Positions 27,496 through 35,559 of a DNA stretch of 64,000 nucleotides are shown one piece after another. The notes under the pieces were generated by a model. It had not been told where the DNA came from. It did not search any database and worked only from the letters and a program-made list of their open reading frames with translations. Within the stretch, counting starts at the first letter, position 1; each line of letters opens with the position of its first letter. Where the stretch lies: NCBI RefSeq assembly GCF_028767125.1, contig NZ_JAKCWP010000005.1:291352-355351 (forward strand), given 5' to 3'. The translations under genes and the position numbers were made by a program. Source of the DNA: Chelativorans sp. YIM 93263 (lineage in GTDB: Bacteria; Pseudomonadota; Alphaproteobacteria; Rhizobiales; Rhizobiaceae).

Positions 27496-28524
27496 CTAAG
27501 CGGCCTGACTCCGCAACCACCGCAGCACGAGCGACTCGTCTTGGGTGAGCCCCTTAAGGGGCTTTCCGAAACGCCGCCTCATCTCCGTCATCTCATCCGG
27601 CAGCCGCCCGTCCTCCCAGGCGTCGATCACGGCAGGATGAATATAGCACCGGCGGCAAACCGCACGCGTGTTGTGCAACCGCCGGGCAACATGATCGATC
27701 ATTTCATTGAGCCGGCGGATGGTTTCCCGCTTCGTCTTGCCCGGCGGTTCCGTGGACAGAAGCATGGCGGCCGCCCGTGTTGCGCCCCACGTTCGAAAGT
27801 GCTTGGAAGTAAAAATCTCCCCCGCATGGGCGTGGATGTAGGCGTTCACATCCTGTGAGTGCACAGGATGGCGCTCGCTATTTGCATCTAGATACTGAAA
27901 CAGGTGCTGTCCCGGCAGTTCCTGGATCGTCCGCACGATGCGCGCTATGCGGCGGTCGACCAGCTTCAATCTCCACTCCTGCCCCGATTTTCCGACAAAG
28001 GAGAAACGCAGGCTGCCGCCTTCCACGGCAACGTGGCGGCTTTCGAGTGTCGTCAGGCCGAAACTCATATTCTCGCGCCGATAGCTCTCATTGCCGATCC
28101 GGATCATTGTATTGTCCAGCAACCAGACGATGGAGGCAATGGCACGCTCACGCGGCACCCCGCGCCGCGCCAGATCCTGTTCCATCTGCCCACGCAACTT
28201 CGGCAGCGTCTCGGCAAAAGCTATGAGCGTGGAGAACTTTGCCTCATCGCGGCAGGCGAGCCAATTGGCATGATAGCGGTATTGTTTACGCCCGCGCTGG
28301 TCACGGCCGGTGGCCTGAATGTGGCCGTCGGGATCGGGGGAAATCCAGACGTCCTTCCAGGCCGGAGGAATGGCGAGTTTGCGAATACGCGCAAGGGTCT
28401 CCGCGTCCGCAACGCGCGTGCCGTCCGGTGCGAGATAGGTGAACCCCGTGCCGGCGCCTCGCCGGCGTATGCCCGGCTCGCTGTCACTGACATAGGTGAG
28501 TTGAGCCCGACGCGCGGCCTCCAC
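27496..28524 (-). CDS. DNA topoisomerase IB
   Basis: 342 aa from the GTG at 28524. Poxvirus-like type IB enzyme that relaxes supercoils by nicking one strand. The active-site tyrosine is in C-R-R-C-Y-I-H-P (Y294 from the GTG). The catalytic basic residues lie around I-R-I-G-N-E-S-Y and K-H-F-R-T-W. The N-terminal V-S-D-x-E-P-G-I-R-R is conserved. The conserved segment D-P-V-E-A-A-R straddles the GTG, so translation may start earlier, at a CTG at 28566 that follows AGGAGG by 6 bases. A weak EcfG-like site (CATT instead of CGTT) lies at 28613-28637. Confidence 0.9.
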   Translation of the reverse strand: MEAARRAQLTYVSDSEPGIRRRGAGTGFTYLAPDGTRVADAETLARIRKLAIPPAWKDVWISPDPDGHIQATGRDQRGRKQYRYHANWLACRDEAKFSTLIAFAETLPKLRGQMEQDLARRGVPRERAIASIVWLLDNTMIRIGNESYRRENMSFGLTTLESRHVAVEGGSLRFSFVGKSGQEWRLKLVDRRIARIVRTIQELPGQHLFQYLDANSERHPVHSQDVNAYIHAHAGEIFTSKHFRTWGATRAAAMLLSTEPPGKTKRETIRRLNEMIDHVARRLHNTRAVCRRCYIHPAVIDAWEDGRLPDEMTEMRRRFGKPLKGLTQDESLVLRWLRSQAA

Positions 28525-28758
28525 CGGATCGTGGACCGCCGGTTCGGAGAAAACCAGAGTGTTCAGCTTACGCCTCCTCGCACCGGCGTCAAAATTATCG
28601 TTGGTCGCGTTAAATGTGCAGCTATGCCTATGGTTCCACTTGCCCGCACCGACGCTACGTTTTTGGAGGATAACTGGGGTAAAGCCGTCAGCTGGGTTGC
28701 GAAACTAGCGACAAGACCACAAGTCTGGGCATGAAGGGCGAAGGAACTGGGGTACTTT

Positions 28759-28986
28759 ATGACGCGAAAACGCGATCCGCGCACACCGTCTGCGCGGCCG
28801 ACCGAGGTCTCTTCACCCGATCTCGGTCTGCTCCTCGAAGAAATCGAGAAAGAGCCGGTCCCGGAACGGCTGCTCGAACTCGCGCTGACGCTGCAGAAGA
28901 GACTGGCTGAAAAACGCCGGCGGGAAGAAAGCGCCGGCGCGCCTGGTAACGATCCTGTTATCACACGGGTCAGGCAGTCTCCGTAG
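28759..28986 (+). CDS. NepR-like small protein
   Basis: 75 aa. The centre reads D-L-G-L-L-L-E-E-I-E-K-E-P-V-P-E-R-L-L-E-L, which resembles the core of NepR anti-sigma factors (an L-x-x-x-Y/I stretch, then E-P-V-P-x-R-F/L-x-x-L). The ends are charged and probably disordered. NepR sequesters the general stress factor EcfG until phosphorylated PhyR binds NepR. No phyR or ecfG is nearby, so this is an orphan. A GGAAC sits before the start but has no -10 match; RBS-like GGGGTA precedes the ATG. The 3' end overlaps the convergent decarboxylase by 17 bases. Confidence 0.55.
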   Translation: MTRKRDPRTPSARPTEVSSPDLGLLLEEIEKEPVPERLLELALTLQKRLAEKRRREESAGAPGNDPVITRVRQSP

Positions 28987-29977
28987 CCCACGCCCGTCTT
29001 TTTCGGCCGGGCTTATCTTCTGACAGCCTGAACCAGGCAATCGTATCCTCAAGCCCCTCGGGCAGGGAAATATGTGGCTGCCATTTGAGCAGCTTTTTTG
29101 CGCGGCGAATATCCGGCCGGCGCCGGCGCGGGTCATCCTGCGGCATGGGACGCCGCACCAGGGTTCCAGCTCCCGGGACCATCTTACGCACGAGCGCAGC
29201 GAGCTCGCTCACCGTAAACTCGCCCGGATTACCCAGGTTGACCGGTGCCTTCGGGTTCGGCATCACGCCCATCAGCGCGATCAGTCCCGCCACCATGTCC
29301 GATACATGGCAGAAGGAGCGCGTTTGCCGGCCGGTACCGTAAATCGTCAGCGGCTCGCTTTGCAGTGCTTGATTGATGAAGTTCGAGACAATACGCCCAT
29401 CATCGGCCTGCATGCGCGGTCCGTAGGTATTGAAGATGCGTGCCACCCGCGCATCCACTTGCCCGAGCCGAAGATAATCGAAGCACAAGGCTTCAGCCGC
29501 CCGCTTCCCCTCGTCATAGCAGGCGCGGGGACCGGTGCAATTAACATGACCCAGATAGTCTTCCGGCTGCGGATGCGTTTCGGGATCGCCGTAAACTTCG
29601 CTGGTGGACGCCTGAAGAAAACGTGCGCCGTGCTTTCGCGCCAGGGCCAGAAGGTTGTTCGTGCCCACCACGCAGGTCATCATCGTGTGTATGGGATCGG
29701 CCTGATAGCGCGGCGGAGAAGCTGCACACGCGAGATTATAGATTTCGTCCAGAGGCTCGTTGATCTTGAGCTGGGCGCAGATATCATGCTGAATGAGCTG
29801 GAAATCCGGATGGTTTTCCAAAGGCGCGATATTGCTTCGCGCGCCTGTCAAAAAACTATCCACGCAAATAACCCGATTTCCGTCTGCCAATAGCGCGTCG
29901 CACAAGTGCGACCCGATGAATCCCGCGCCGCCGGCAACGAGAATTCGCTTCCCCACCCTCTTGTTGATGGCATCCAT
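28970..29977 (-). CDS. UDP-glucuronate decarboxylase-like SDR (UDP-xylose synthase type)
   Basis: 335 aa. Extended SDR: G-G-A-G-F-I-G-S-H-L near the start, A-S-T-S-E-V-Y-G-D-P, and the Y-x-x-x-K in C-Y-D-E-G-K-R, a run typical of UDP-glucuronate decarboxylases. It would convert UDP-glucuronate to UDP-xylose or a 4-keto pentose. AGGAG lies 6-7 bases before the ATG at 29977. It is the last gene of a seven-gene operon, 9 bases after the preceding glycosyltransferase, and could supply that operon with a pentose donor. Confidence 0.87.
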   Translation of the reverse strand: MDAINKRVGKRILVAGGAGFIGSHLCDALLADGNRVICVDSFLTGARSNIAPLENHPDFQLIQHDICAQLKINEPLDEIYNLACAASPPRYQADPIHTMMTCVVGTNNLLALARKHGARFLQASTSEVYGDPETHPQPEDYLGHVNCTGPRACYDEGKRAAEALCFDYLRLGQVDARVARIFNTYGPRMQADDGRIVSNFINQALQSEPLTIYGTGRQTRSFCHVSDMVAGLIALMGVMPNPKAPVNLGNPGEFTVSELAALVRKMVPGAGTLVRRPMPQDDPRRRRPDIRRAKKLLKWQPHISLPEGLEDTIAWFRLSEDKPGRKRRAWATETA

Positions 29978-29986
29978 CAAGCGCTC

Positions 29987-31081
29987 CTATCCCGTTTTTG
30001 CCAATCGTGTTTCCCCGCCGGCTTCCAATAGTACCCGTACCAGCTCTCGCGCCCGCACCTTCCCGATATGGCTGCGAATAACGCGCGTATGAGCGGCACG
30101 CCCCTTGGCTTGCCGGATCTTCTCCGGCATTTCTGTGAGAGCTTTCACCACCGTGTCGGAATCATCAGCGATCAGGATCGCCTCGCCGTCGGGAAAGATC
30201 TCTTCAAGCCCCTCCCAGCGATCACTGATCACGGGCGCGGCACAAGCCGCAGCCTCAAAGAGCCTGACGCTGGGCGACCATCCCGCTTTCACCATGTCTT
30301 CCCGCGTCACATTCAGCGTGAAGCGCTGGCGGCTGTAGAAGGATGCATGCTCCTCCGGCGGCAAATGGGAGATGCGTTCCACATTCTCGGGCCATTCGAT
30401 ATCGTCCGGATACTGCGCGCCGGCAATGACAAAGCGGCACTGCGGTAATCGCCGCGCCGGTTCGATCAACAGTCGCTCGAGCGTCGGCTGACGGTCTGGG
30501 CTATAAGTGCCGAGATAGCCGAGATCCCAAATCTGCGCTTCACCAGTCGGCGCGTAGGCATCCGCATCGACCGAGCAATAAAGCGCTTCGGCACGTTGCA
30601 CCCCGAAATCGTTCTCCAGCCGATCAAGAACCTTTCCACCGGAGAACGAAAAGTAGACGTCGAGAAGCGGCATCTGCCGTCTCGCGAGAAAATCCTCCTC
30701 GCCGCGCTCGAGGGCGGCGAGGGTGACCGGCGTGTCGATATCGTAGAAGCACATCAGGCGCGGACCGATGTCGAGCACCCGGTCTATGACGTCCACGCCC
30801 TCTGGCACGTAAGAACCGACGATCACCGCGTCCGCGTTGCGAATTGCCGGAATGAAACGATCGAGGTCCTCGAGCGCCCGATAGTATGCCAGCCGGCAGA
30901 AATCCGGTTCCGGCAGGTCGCGGCTATTGGCGTACCAAGGCACGTCACGCTCCAGAAACAGCACTTGATGCCCTTCGGCATGCAGGCCCCGCAAAAGCGC
31001 ACGATAGGTGGTTGCGTGCCCATTTCCCCAGGAAGAGGACAGCGACAGTCCCAGTACCACGATGGAGAGAGGCCGGCTCAT
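29987..31081 (-). CDS. CgeB-like glycosyltransferase, copy 3
   Basis: 364 aa. GT-B fold with the CgeB / Glyco_trans_1_2 C-terminal domain: S-V-R-L-F-E-A-A-A-C-A-A-P-V-I-S-D-R-W-E-G-L-E near residue 270. The N-terminus (S-I-V-V-L-G-L-S-L-S-S-S-W-G-N-G-H-A) aligns by eye with the next two genes upstream. Cytoplasmic, no membrane helix. The ATG overlaps the preceding stop by 4 bases (ATGA). The sugar donor and acceptor are unknown. Confidence 0.82.
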   Translation of the reverse strand: MSRPLSIVVLGLSLSSSWGNGHATTYRALLRGLHAEGHQVLFLERDVPWYANSRDLPEPDFCRLAYYRALEDLDRFIPAIRNADAVIVGSYVPEGVDVIDRVLDIGPRLMCFYDIDTPVTLAALERGEEDFLARRQMPLLDVYFSFSGGKVLDRLENDFGVQRAEALYCSVDADAYAPTGEAQIWDLGYLGTYSPDRQPTLERLLIEPARRLPQCRFVIAGAQYPDDIEWPENVERISHLPPEEHASFYSRQRFTLNVTREDMVKAGWSPSVRLFEAAACAAPVISDRWEGLEEIFPDGEAILIADDSDTVVKALTEMPEKIRQAKGRAAHTRVIRSHIGKVRARELVRVLLEAGGETRLAKTG

Positions 31082-32172
31082 TCGGCTGCCTCCACGTGCG
31101 GGCGCTGAACACGTTTCGTAATGATCTTGTGCACCTCTGCCGCGCGATGGGCGTAGGTGTGATCACGCATGATCCGCGCCCTTGCTCTCTGGCCGACCAG
31201 AGATGCCCTTGACGGACTGAGCTCGGAGAGAATTTCGGCCACGTCCTGTCCGTCGCGGGCAGCGAAGACTTCCTCGCCTTCCTTCAGGAATTGGTCAAGC
31301 CCGACCCAGGCATCGGTGATGAGGCAGGCGCCCGCGCCCGCTGCCTCGAAGACACGTGTAGCAGGCGAAAAGCCGTTCTCCGCCATGCTGGCGCGGCTGA
31401 TATTGAGCACCGCCTTCGGCGTAACGTTGAAAGCGTTATGATCCCGCGTCGAAACGTGGCCGATATAGCGCACGTTGGAACTCATCGGCTTGTCGCGCCA
31501 ACCAGAGCCGCCGAGCAGGAACTGCTGATCGGGAAGTTTGGCCGCGGGGTCCAGGAAGAACTCTTCCACCCGTGCCTCGCGATCCGGCAAGCGGTTGCCG
31601 AGAAACGCCAGATCACAACAGAAGCGGTTATCGGGGCGCACCGGATGGTGCGTATCCGGATCGAGTGCATTGTAGATGGGAACGCATTCGCGGGCACCTA
31701 GTGCTTGGAACCCCCTTACGACCGGGTCGCCACCACCATAGGTGAGCACCAGGTCGACCCTGCGCAAGTACCGGTGTAGGGGATGATGCGGGTCCTGCTT
31801 CAACTCCGCCAGGGTAGCGGGAGCGTCTACATCCCAGTAGATCTTGAGCGCGTCCGGCCGGGCGGCAGCGAACACCTGCTCCATCAGAGCATCGTCCTCG
31901 AAACCAACGCCGCTGGCCTTCACCACGACGTCGGCTTCACGCGCCCTTGCCGCAGCTTCCTTCAGTGCGTTCCGCGTGCCTTCGTACACGACGACGCTGC
32001 ACCAAGTCGGGGGGCAGATATCGCGATGCTTCTGCCGGTCATAGACATCGGGTTCGTAGAAGGTGACCTCGTGCCCGAGGTTTGCGAGCTGGCGGATGAG
32101 GCCGCGGTAGTAGGTGGCTGCGCCGTTCCAGTAGGACGATAACAGGCTTGAACCGTAAAAGGCGATCTTCAT
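31078..32172 (-). CDS. CgeB-like glycosyltransferase, copy 2
   Basis: 364 aa. A paralogue of its neighbours: N-terminus M-K-I-A-F-Y-G-S-S-L-L-S-S-Y-W-N-G-A-A-T and C-terminal T-R-V-F-E-A-A-G-A-G-A-C-L-I-T-D-A-W-V-G-L-D. The open frame runs further upstream, but the ATG at 32172 overlaps the previous stop as TAATG, the expected coupled start. The acceptor is unknown. Being second of three tandem copies suggests successive additions of related sugars. Confidence 0.82.
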   Translation of the reverse strand: MKIAFYGSSLLSSYWNGAATYYRGLIRQLANLGHEVTFYEPDVYDRQKHRDICPPTWCSVVVYEGTRNALKEAAARAREADVVVKASGVGFEDDALMEQVFAAARPDALKIYWDVDAPATLAELKQDPHHPLHRYLRRVDLVLTYGGGDPVVRGFQALGARECVPIYNALDPDTHHPVRPDNRFCCDLAFLGNRLPDREARVEEFFLDPAAKLPDQQFLLGGSGWRDKPMSSNVRYIGHVSTRDHNAFNVTPKAVLNISRASMAENGFSPATRVFEAAGAGACLITDAWVGLDQFLKEGEEVFAARDGQDVAEILSELSPSRASLVGQRARARIMRDHTYAHRAAEVHKIITKRVQRPHVEAAE

Positions 32173-33302
32173 TACTCGGCGGCCTCCCTCAAAGCCAATT
32201 CTCTTCGAACCTTCGTGCTTCCGTGCCGGGAGAGCGCATCGAGCAACTCGTCCACCCTGTGGGAGCACGTGTGCCGGCTGCGGATCGTCTCCAGTCCACT
32301 CTCGGCGAGGCTGGCGGCAAGTTCCGGATCGTTGAGAACGCGTTCGATCCGGGCCGCCATTTCCGCGCCGGTGCCGGCGTAGAGGAAATCCATACCGGGC
32401 CGGAAGAGTTCCTCCACATCGTTCCAGGGGGCCGAAACCAGCGGAATCCCGCAGGCCAGCGCCTCGAATACGCGGATGGTCGGGATCCCAGGAAGCGCAT
32501 CGACATACGGTTGTCGGGGTATGTGAACCGTGGCGCGGTGGCGTGCGAACGCACCCGGCACATCGTGATTGGCGATCCAGCCGCCGTATGAAAGGCCTGC
32601 TCTTTGGAGCGCTTCCAGCGCCTCGGCAGGATAGCGCACGCCGCGCACGGTGCCCGCAAGCCCCAGTTGCGCCGCCGGCTCGATCAGGTATTCCTTGATT
32701 TCCGCCGTGCGCTCATCGTCGCCCCAGTTCCCGATCCAGATCAGGTCGGCTTCTTTTTCTTCCTGCGGCAGGGGACGGAAAAGCCGCGTATCCGCTGCCT
32801 CATGCCAGGTAACCACTTGCCGGCCCCAACCGGTGCTCAAATAGCGCTGGCGCAAGGTCTCACCGAAGGCGAGAATGAGGTCGTAGTCCTGGAGCTGCAG
32901 TTCCGCGATCTGTGGCTTGGCCGAAACGGCACGATGATGTGTGTCGTGGAAGACGAGCGTAAATGGCCCGCCCTCCCGGCGCGCTCGACCGATGCGTGCG
33001 ACCAGCGCGGGATCGGTCCACTCGTGGACAAAAACGACATCCGCATCCGAAAGCGCGGCTTCATGCTCGAACGCCGGCCCGTAGGACTCCCAGGAGAGCT
33101 CGGGGAAGCGCTCTGTGAAGCTTCGGATCGCGCTCTCGCCCTGCTCCCGCAGAAGGTTGGTCCGGCTCCATCCGTCCTCCGGCTCCAGGGCGATGGCCCT
33201 ATGCCCCCGGCTGACAAGCTCACGCATGACGCCGCGGAGAAAATGCGCATTGCCGTGGTTCCAGTCGGAAACGAGCGAATGCGTGTAAAAGACGAACTTC
33301 AT
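32172..33302 (-). CDS. CgeB-like glycosyltransferase, copy 1
   Basis: 376 aa. N-terminus M-K-F-V-F-Y-T-H-S-L-V-S-D-W-N-H-G-N-A-H and C-terminal T-I-R-V-F-E-A-L-A-C-G-I-P-L-V-S-A-P-W-N-D-V-E, matching the CgeB pattern of the two genes after it. It overlaps the preceding GT4 gene by 4 bases (ATGA) and is coupled to the next by TAATG. No membrane helix. Function beyond glycosyl transfer cannot be assigned. Confidence 0.82.
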   Translation of the reverse strand: MKFVFYTHSLVSDWNHGNAHFLRGVMRELVSRGHRAIALEPEDGWSRTNLLREQGESAIRSFTERFPELSWESYGPAFEHEAALSDADVVFVHEWTDPALVARIGRARREGGPFTLVFHDTHHRAVSAKPQIAELQLQDYDLILAFGETLRQRYLSTGWGRQVVTWHEAADTRLFRPLPQEEKEADLIWIGNWGDDERTAEIKEYLIEPAAQLGLAGTVRGVRYPAEALEALQRAGLSYGGWIANHDVPGAFARHRATVHIPRQPYVDALPGIPTIRVFEALACGIPLVSAPWNDVEELFRPGMDFLYAGTGAEMAARIERVLNDPELAASLAESGLETIRSRHTCSHRVDELLDALSRHGSTKVRRELALREAAE

Positions 33303-34456
33303 GCTGCCCCCGCGTCCGCTGTCTCGACGAGTTGACGGTAAAGAGCGGCCATACGGCCCGCCTGCACGTCAGGCGTAAAACGACGCGAGCGCGCCAGCGC
33401 CCGTGCGCCCATTTCCGTACGCAACTCCGCATCCTCGGCAAGCCGGTTTACGACCTCGGCCAAAGCCTGCGGATCATTTGGATCGAAGAAAAAGGCCACC
33501 TCGCTCCACAATTCGCGATAAGTAGGAATGTCGGAAAGCACGAGCGCAGCACCGGCCCTCGCTCCTTCGAGCGCCGCCAGGCCGAACGGTTCATAGATGG
33601 AAGGCGAAACGACGATGTCCGCCCGCCGGGCGTGATCCAGAATTTGCGTATGCGGCACCTGTCCCAGATGCCGGGCATGGGCTAGATTGATCGACTGCCC
33701 ATTCGGACCCTCCGTCGCTCCCGCCATAAGCACCGGCCAGGAAGCCTCGGCGGCGGCTTCGTCAAGCACACGGGCATTCTTGCCTTCGTCCCACCATCGG
33801 CCGGCGGCAAAGATGAAGGGCTCCTTTTCCAACCCCTGCAGAAACGCGCTGAGGGAATTATTGACGACGTTGATCCGCGGCTGCTCGCCATAGCAGCTTG
33901 CAAGCGCCTGCGCGTGGCTTCCGCTGGGCGCAACCACGGCGTCCGCACGTTTCATGCCGTCGGCGTTCTGGCGCTTCATCCATTCCCAGCTCTCCGGCAG
34001 CGGACCGGAGCGCATGGCATTCCACCAGGTAACCACGCAGGAGTGTGAGGTGACGAGAACCGGCACTCCGGCCTCGATCTCGGCGGCCTGGGAGGGAAGA
34101 TTGAGGTGCAGAAGCTCCGCGCCTTCGTCTGCTGCCAACCGGCAGAGCCGTTTCGGCAGGTTTTTCAACGCCGCAGGATTTGGTGCGATCCAGTCCAGTG
34201 GCTCATCGAGCCAGACCACTTTGCCGAGACGCTCGGCTTCGGTTGTCTGGTCCGCTGAAGGTTCAGGCCCCAGGCCCGCAAAAACCAGCTCTACATTGTG
34301 GGCCACTAGCCCGCGCGCCAGTTCCATCGCATAGCGCCAGACACCGCCGACGGCGTCGACTGTCATCAGCACCCGGCGGCGCTCACCACGGCCGAACTGG
34401 GATGTATAATCGATCGGCGCACCTGTACTGGCTCCTGTTACGCGCAGCATGGTCAT
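33299..34456 (-). CDS. glycosyltransferase family 4
   Basis: 385 aa. GT-B enzyme: N-terminal acceptor half beginning M-T-V-D-A-V-G-G-V-W-R-Y-A, C-terminal half with the EX7E-type run P-S-I-Y-E-P-F-G-L-A-A-L-E-G-A-R-A-G (E and E seven apart). Retaining transfer from a nucleotide sugar is expected. The start at 34456 overlaps the upstream epimerase stop by 4 bases; the open frame extends earlier inside that gene. It is followed by the three CgeB-like enzymes. Confidence 0.87.
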   Translation of the reverse strand: MTMLRVTGASTGAPIDYTSQFGRGERRRVLMTVDAVGGVWRYAMELARGLVAHNVELVFAGLGPEPSADQTTEAERLGKVVWLDEPLDWIAPNPAALKNLPKRLCRLAADEGAELLHLNLPSQAAEIEAGVPVLVTSHSCVVTWWNAMRSGPLPESWEWMKRQNADGMKRADAVVAPSGSHAQALASCYGEQPRINVVNNSLSAFLQGLEKEPFIFAAGRWWDEGKNARVLDEAAAEASWPVLMAGATEGPNGQSINLAHARHLGQVPHTQILDHARRADIVVSPSIYEPFGLAALEGARAGAALVLSDIPTYRELWSEVAFFFDPNDPQALAEVVNRLAEDAELRTEMGARALARSRRFTPDVQAGRMAALYRQLVETADAGAA

Positions 34457-35559
34457 GCGGTCAGCCTTTCCTCTTCGGACGAACGCCCGAGACCGCGCAC
34501 ATCGCGAAGCCATGCAAATAACTGCCGAAGACCTTCACGCCAGCCGATCGTCGCGCTCCAGCCGAATTGGCGCCGAAGCCGCGCGGTGTCCGAAACGAAG
34601 TAATGCTGGTCACCAGGGCGCCAATCGGCCCACTCGACCGCAGGCTTTAATCCGGTAATATGACGGATTTCCTGCAGCACGATGCGCAGGCTTACCGCAT
34701 TGTGCATGCCGCCGCCCAGGTTGAAAACCTGCCCATGCGCCGTGTCGATGTGATCCAGTACCAGGCGGTACGCCGTCACCGCATCCGCGACATGAAGGAT
34801 GTCGCGGACCTGCTTGCCGTTGCCGAAGACGGTGATCGGCTCTCCCTCCAGCGCGCGGATCAGGAAATGCGCCACCCAGCCCTGATCTTCCGTGCCGAAC
34901 TGGCGCGGGCCATAGACACAGCTCATGCGCAGCACGGCAGTGGGAATGCCGAAGGAGGCGGCATAGTCGACCATATATTGATCGGCAACGCCCTTGGAGC
35001 AGCCATAGGGGGTGCAGAAGGAAAGTGACCGGCTTTCGCTGATCCCCTGGTGCTGCACATCCCCCGAGATCGGCATGCAGCTGTCGTCCAGCTCCATCAT
35101 TTCCAGATCTTCGAGCGCGCCATAGACCTTGTTTGTGCTGGCGAAGATGACGGGTGTACGCCGGCCTGCCCGCCGAAGTGTCTCCAGGATATTCAGCGTG
35201 CCGCGCGCGTTGACCTCGAAGTCCTCGAACGGATCGGACAGGCTCGTCGTCACGGCAGTCTGGGCGGCGAAATGAAATACCGCACCCGCTTCCTTCAACA
35301 CCGGCTCGATAGCTTCCAGATCCCTGATGTCGGCGATAAGCGGATGAACCCGCTCCCCGTAGTTGGCCTTAAGCCAGTCGAGATTTTGCCTCACACCAGG
35401 CCGGCTGAGATTGTCGAGAATGACGACATCCCTGCCGTCGCGCAAAAAGCTCTCCGCGACATTGCAGCCGATGAAGCCGCTGCCACCAGTAATGACGACC
35501 GGTGCCGCTCTTCCCTCCAAGGCCGGAGCGGCCAGTCCGCTCTGAGTGCTGCCGCTCAT
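34453..35559 (-). CDS. NAD-dependent sugar-nucleotide epimerase (CDP-paratose 2-epimerase-like SDR)
   Basis: 368 aa. Extended SDR with G-G-S-G-F-I-G-C-N near residue 25, A-S-T-N-K-V-Y-G, and Y-x-x-x-K in Y-G-C-S-K. The S-T-N-K-V-Y-G / T-P-Y-G-C-S-K combination is seen in CDP-tyvelose/paratose epimerase-type enzymes. The exact nucleotide sugar is inferred only. The start at 35559 overlaps the preceding stop (ATGA). Second gene of the operon. Confidence 0.82.
   Translation of the reverse strand: MSGSTQSGLAAPALEGRAAPVVITGGSGFIGCNVAESFLRDGRDVVILDNLSRPGVRQNLDWLKANYGERVHPLIADIRDLEAIEPVLKEAGAVFHFAAQTAVTTSLSDPFEDFEVNARGTLNILETLRRAGRRTPVIFASTNKVYGALEDLEMMELDDSCMPISGDVQHQGISESRSLSFCTPYGCSKGVADQYMVDYAASFGIPTAVLRMSCVYGPRQFGTEDQGWVAHFLIRALEGEPITVFGNGKQVRDILHVADAVTAYRLVLDHIDTAHGQVFNLGGGMHNAVSLRIVLQEIRHITGLKPAVEWADWRPGDQHYFVSDTARLRRQFGWSATIGWREGLRQLFAWLRDVRGLGRSSEEERLTA

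Noticed and set aside
28613..28637. EcfG-like site GGAAC-N16-CATT upstream of topoisomerase IB.
   Set aside because: The -10 lacks the conserved G; too weak to list as a promoter although topoisomerase IB is a plausible stress gene.
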